Below are positions 23,193 to 24,658 of a DNA stretch of 24,658 bases, one piece after another. Source of the DNA: an uncultured Bacilli bacterium (GTDB taxonomy: Bacteria; Bacillota_I; Bacilli_A; RF39; UBA660); assembly GCA_934102215.1 (NCBI GenBank), contig CAKOSH010000012.1, positions 1 to 24,658 on the forward strand, written 5' to 3'. Both the position numbers and the translations under genes were made by a program. The first letter of the stretch is position 1; the number at the start of each line of letters is the position of its first letter. The notes under the pieces were generated by a model. It worked only from the letters and a program-made list of their open reading frames with translations, had not been told where the DNA came from and searched no databases.

Positions 23193-24242
23193 ATTTGCGA
23201 TAATTCTTTCATTATTTGGATTTATTTTTAATGCTTTGTTTATATGTTTTAAACCTTCTTTTTTATTACCATCATAGTAGTAGCAGATACTTAATATGTC
23301 ATCTAGTGTTTCATCTTTTGTAAATATTTCATTTATATATGTTAGATTAGGGTTAGTTATTTTTGATGCTTTTTTACCATATTTGATAGCGTCTTTATAT
23401 TGTTTTAGATTGTAGTATAGCATTGTTAATTCTACATAAGGTTCTTTTAAATATGGCGTTTCATTGATAGCTTTTTTATACCACATTTCTGCTTCATTGT
23501 ATCTTTTAAGTGCTATGTAACATCTTCCTATATATCTCATTGAAGCACTTCTTTCATCTTTCCATGTTGATGTTTTTAAATTTAGATGTTTAATTAATGT
23601 ATCTATGCATTTATTCCATTTTTTGTAGTACATGTATTCTCTACCTAAATAGTGTAAGTTTCTATCATCATTAGGATCTTCTTTTACAGATAATTCTAGT
23701 AATTTTAGATATGAACTTCTTGATTTAGTTTGATCAGGGTAGTGGTTAATAATTATTTTATTTGTTTGAATTATACTTTCATTTGAGATAGGCTTTAGTA
23801 CTTCATGTACTGGGTGTGTCCATATATATTTATTATATGCATGTATTTTATCAGCATAGAAACTTATTAATGGTTTATCATTTTCATCTAATTTCCAGTT
23901 ATATAAATATTTTATTCTTGTTATATTATTATTCCATAGTTTTAATAATTCATCTTTCCATCCTGGTAGCATGATTTCATCTAGGTCTAGACATATACAT
24001 ATATTTGTATCTTTAGGTATTAATTTTAATGATTCATTTCTTGCTGTATCAAATCTCCATGGATTGATAATTTTCTTTCTTACTTTAATTCCTAATTCTT
24101 TAAATTTTTTGATTGAGTTATCAGTTGAACCTGTATCTAAAACACATATATAGTCTGCTTCTTTTATACTGTTATACCATTTTTCAATGAACTTTTCTTC
24201 ATTTTTACATATGGCATATACACATACTTTATATTTTTTCAT
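23175..24242 (-). CDS. GT2 glycosyltransferase with C-terminal TPR repeats
   Basis: A 355-residue cytosolic protein. The GT-A domain occupies about 1-200: AICKNEEKFIEKW (10-22), VLDTGSTDNS (34-43), RNESLKL (68-74) and the DxD motif LDLDE (85-89). From about 200 there are TPR-like helical pairs (LGREYMYYKKWNKCIDTL, IGRCYIALKRYNEAEMWYKKAI, KKEGLKHINKALKINPN), probably for protein binding. Enzymes of this plan commonly glycosylate repeat proteins in the cytoplasm. It is joined to the upstream collagen-like gene by a TAATG stop-start overlap, so it very likely modifies that protein, for example at the many Thr of its GPT/GET/GAT triplets. The sugar and acceptor residue are not visible from sequence. 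ATG 24242 has no separate Shine-Dalgarno site, which fits coupled translation. Confidence 0.88.
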   Translation of the reverse strand: MKKYKVCVYAICKNEEKFIEKWYNSIKEADYICVLDTGSTDNSIKKFKELGIKVRKKIINPWRFDTARNESLKLIPKDTNICICLDLDEIMLPGWKDELLKLWNNNITRIKYLYNWKLDENDKPLISFYADKIHAYNKYIWTHPVHEVLKPISNESIIQTNKIIINHYPDQTKSRSSYLKLLELSVKEDPNDDRNLHYLGREYMYYKKWNKCIDTLIKHLNLKTSTWKDERSASMRYIGRCYIALKRYNEAEMWYKKAINETPYLKEPYVELTMLYYNLKQYKDAIKYGKKASKITNPNLTYINEIFTKDETLDDILSICYYYDGNKKEGLKHINKALKINPNNERIIANKKFFE

Positions 24243-24658
24243 TAAGCAGAAGGTCCAGTTGGTCCTGTTGGTCCTGTAGGTCCAGTTGGTCCAGTAGGTC
24301 CTGTTGGTCCAGTTGGTCCTGTAGGTCCTTGTGGAATAGTTAAGTTTAAAACATAATTAGGTGCTGTTCCTGTTATTGAAGCAGTTGCTTCTGTACCAGG
24401 TGCACCAGTTGTAATTGTTCCGATTGAAAGAGTAGGTGTTTCTCCCGCAGCACCTGTTTCTCCTTGAGGTCCAGTTGGCCCTGTAGGTCCTGTAGCACCA
24501 GTTTCACCAGCAGCACCAGTTTCACCTTGAGGTCCAGTTGGCCCTGTAGGTCCTGTAGCACCAGTTTCACCAGCAGCACCGGTTTCACCTTGAGGTCCAG
24601 TTGGCCCTGTAGGTCCTGTAGCACCAGTTTCACCAGCAGCACCAGTTTCACCTTGAGG
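24242..24658 (-). CDS. Collagen-like surface protein, C-terminal part (5' end outside window)
   Basis: An open frame of 138 codons enters from the right edge and stops at TAA 24244-24242. It reads Gly-X-Y triplets: three copies of PQGETGAAGETGATGP + TGPTG, then PQGETGAAGE. A non-collagen block follows (TPTLSIGTITTGAPGTEA, ASITGTAPNYVLNLTIPQ), and a final GPT run ends in GPSA. The block between the triplet runs is typical of Bacillota collagen-like proteins of the BclA-like or gut-commensal kind, in which such modules precede IPQG. Thr and Pro are frequent at X and Y. There is no C-terminal sortase motif or membrane anchor, so attachment must come from the missing N-terminal part or from assembly. 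It is coupled to the glycosyltransferase gene. Confidence 0.88.
   Translation of the reverse strand, partial: PQGETGAAGETGATGPTGPTGPQGETGAAGETGATGPTGPTGPQGETGAAGETGATGPTGPTGPQGETGAAGETPTLSIGTITTGAPGTEATASITGTAPNYVLNLTIPQGPTGPTGPTGPTGPTGPTGPTGPTGPSA
24470..24658 (-). repeat. 63-bp tandem repeats, at least three copies
   Basis: Three consecutive 63-base units (24658-24596, 24595-24533, 24532-24470) encode the same 21 residues and differ at very few positions (for example ACC for ACT in the second). A fourth, partial copy starts at 24469. The array continues beyond the window edge. Confidence 0.9.

Noticed and set aside
24373..24651. Leucine/valine-rich minus-strand open frame at the right edge
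   Set aside because: It is a shifted frame of the collagen-like repeats. The frame with GPT/GET triplets continues to the TAATG junction and is clearly the real one.
1..24658. Insertion sequences, integrases, phage genes, tRNA or rRNA genes
   Set aside because: I found none. No transposase-like or integrase-like protein and no cloverleaf-like sequence was recognised in any part of the window.

Overview
The window is strongly AT-rich throughout. Its genes are typical of the Bacillota (Firmicutes): a T-box leader for metG, a SipW-type signal peptidase, T7SSb (Ess/Yuk) components, a YfhO-family protein and Shine-Dalgarno sites of the AGGAGG/AGGTGA kind. Tryptophan is read from TGG, and no TGA stop is used among the 18 genes called. 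This best fits an uncultured, host-associated, low-GC member of the Bacilli, possibly one of the gut lineages near Erysipelotrichales/RF39. That placement is inference, because the window has no rRNA or other strong phylogenetic marker.

Layout. (1) 1-190: terminators only. (2) 191-5639, minus strand: a transglutaminase-like protein, then essC and esaB, which are the ATPase and the ubiquitin-like protein of a type VIIb secretion system. essC-esaB has its own good promoter. No WXG100 substrate, EssA, EssB or EsaA gene is present. (3) 5780-11251, plus strand: a YjdF-like membrane protein and two tandem, translationally coupled ABC ATPase-FtsX/MacB permease fusions. (4) 11254-13052: a promoter, a complete Met T-box leader and metG. 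(5) 13066-17499, plus strand: a TraX-family membrane protein, a small PadR-like regulator with a palindromic promoter-operator, a membrane-anchored cysteine-containing protein, and a 712-residue anchored protein whose ectodomain is a nested array of acidic DTNNDGKCDLNC-type repeats. (6) 17516-21139, minus strand: an acyltransferase-3 protein and a YfhO-family membrane protein. (7) 21229-23158, plus strand: two camelysin/TasA-like secreted proteins followed by a SipW-like signal peptidase. (8) 23175-24658, minus strand: the 3' end of a collagen-like protein coupled by TAATG to a GT2-TPR glycosyltransferase.

The common theme is the cell surface. There are a SipW/TasA-like fibre module, a long repeat stalk carrying what looks like the same C-terminal domain as those fibre proteins, a collagen-like protein with a probable dedicated glycosyltransferase, envelope glycan-modifying membrane enzymes, a secretion ATPase and peptide-type ABC transporters. 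The most interesting signal is that three separate loci (17083-17499, 21229-21822, 21972-22529) end in a recognisably related domain sharing a [GN]K[DN]Q[ND] motif, and one copy sits on top of the acidic repeat stalk. This suggests a surface assembly whose subunits are both free and stalk-displayed. Several genes also appear to start at or within a few bases of their predicted transcription start (leaderless mRNAs).
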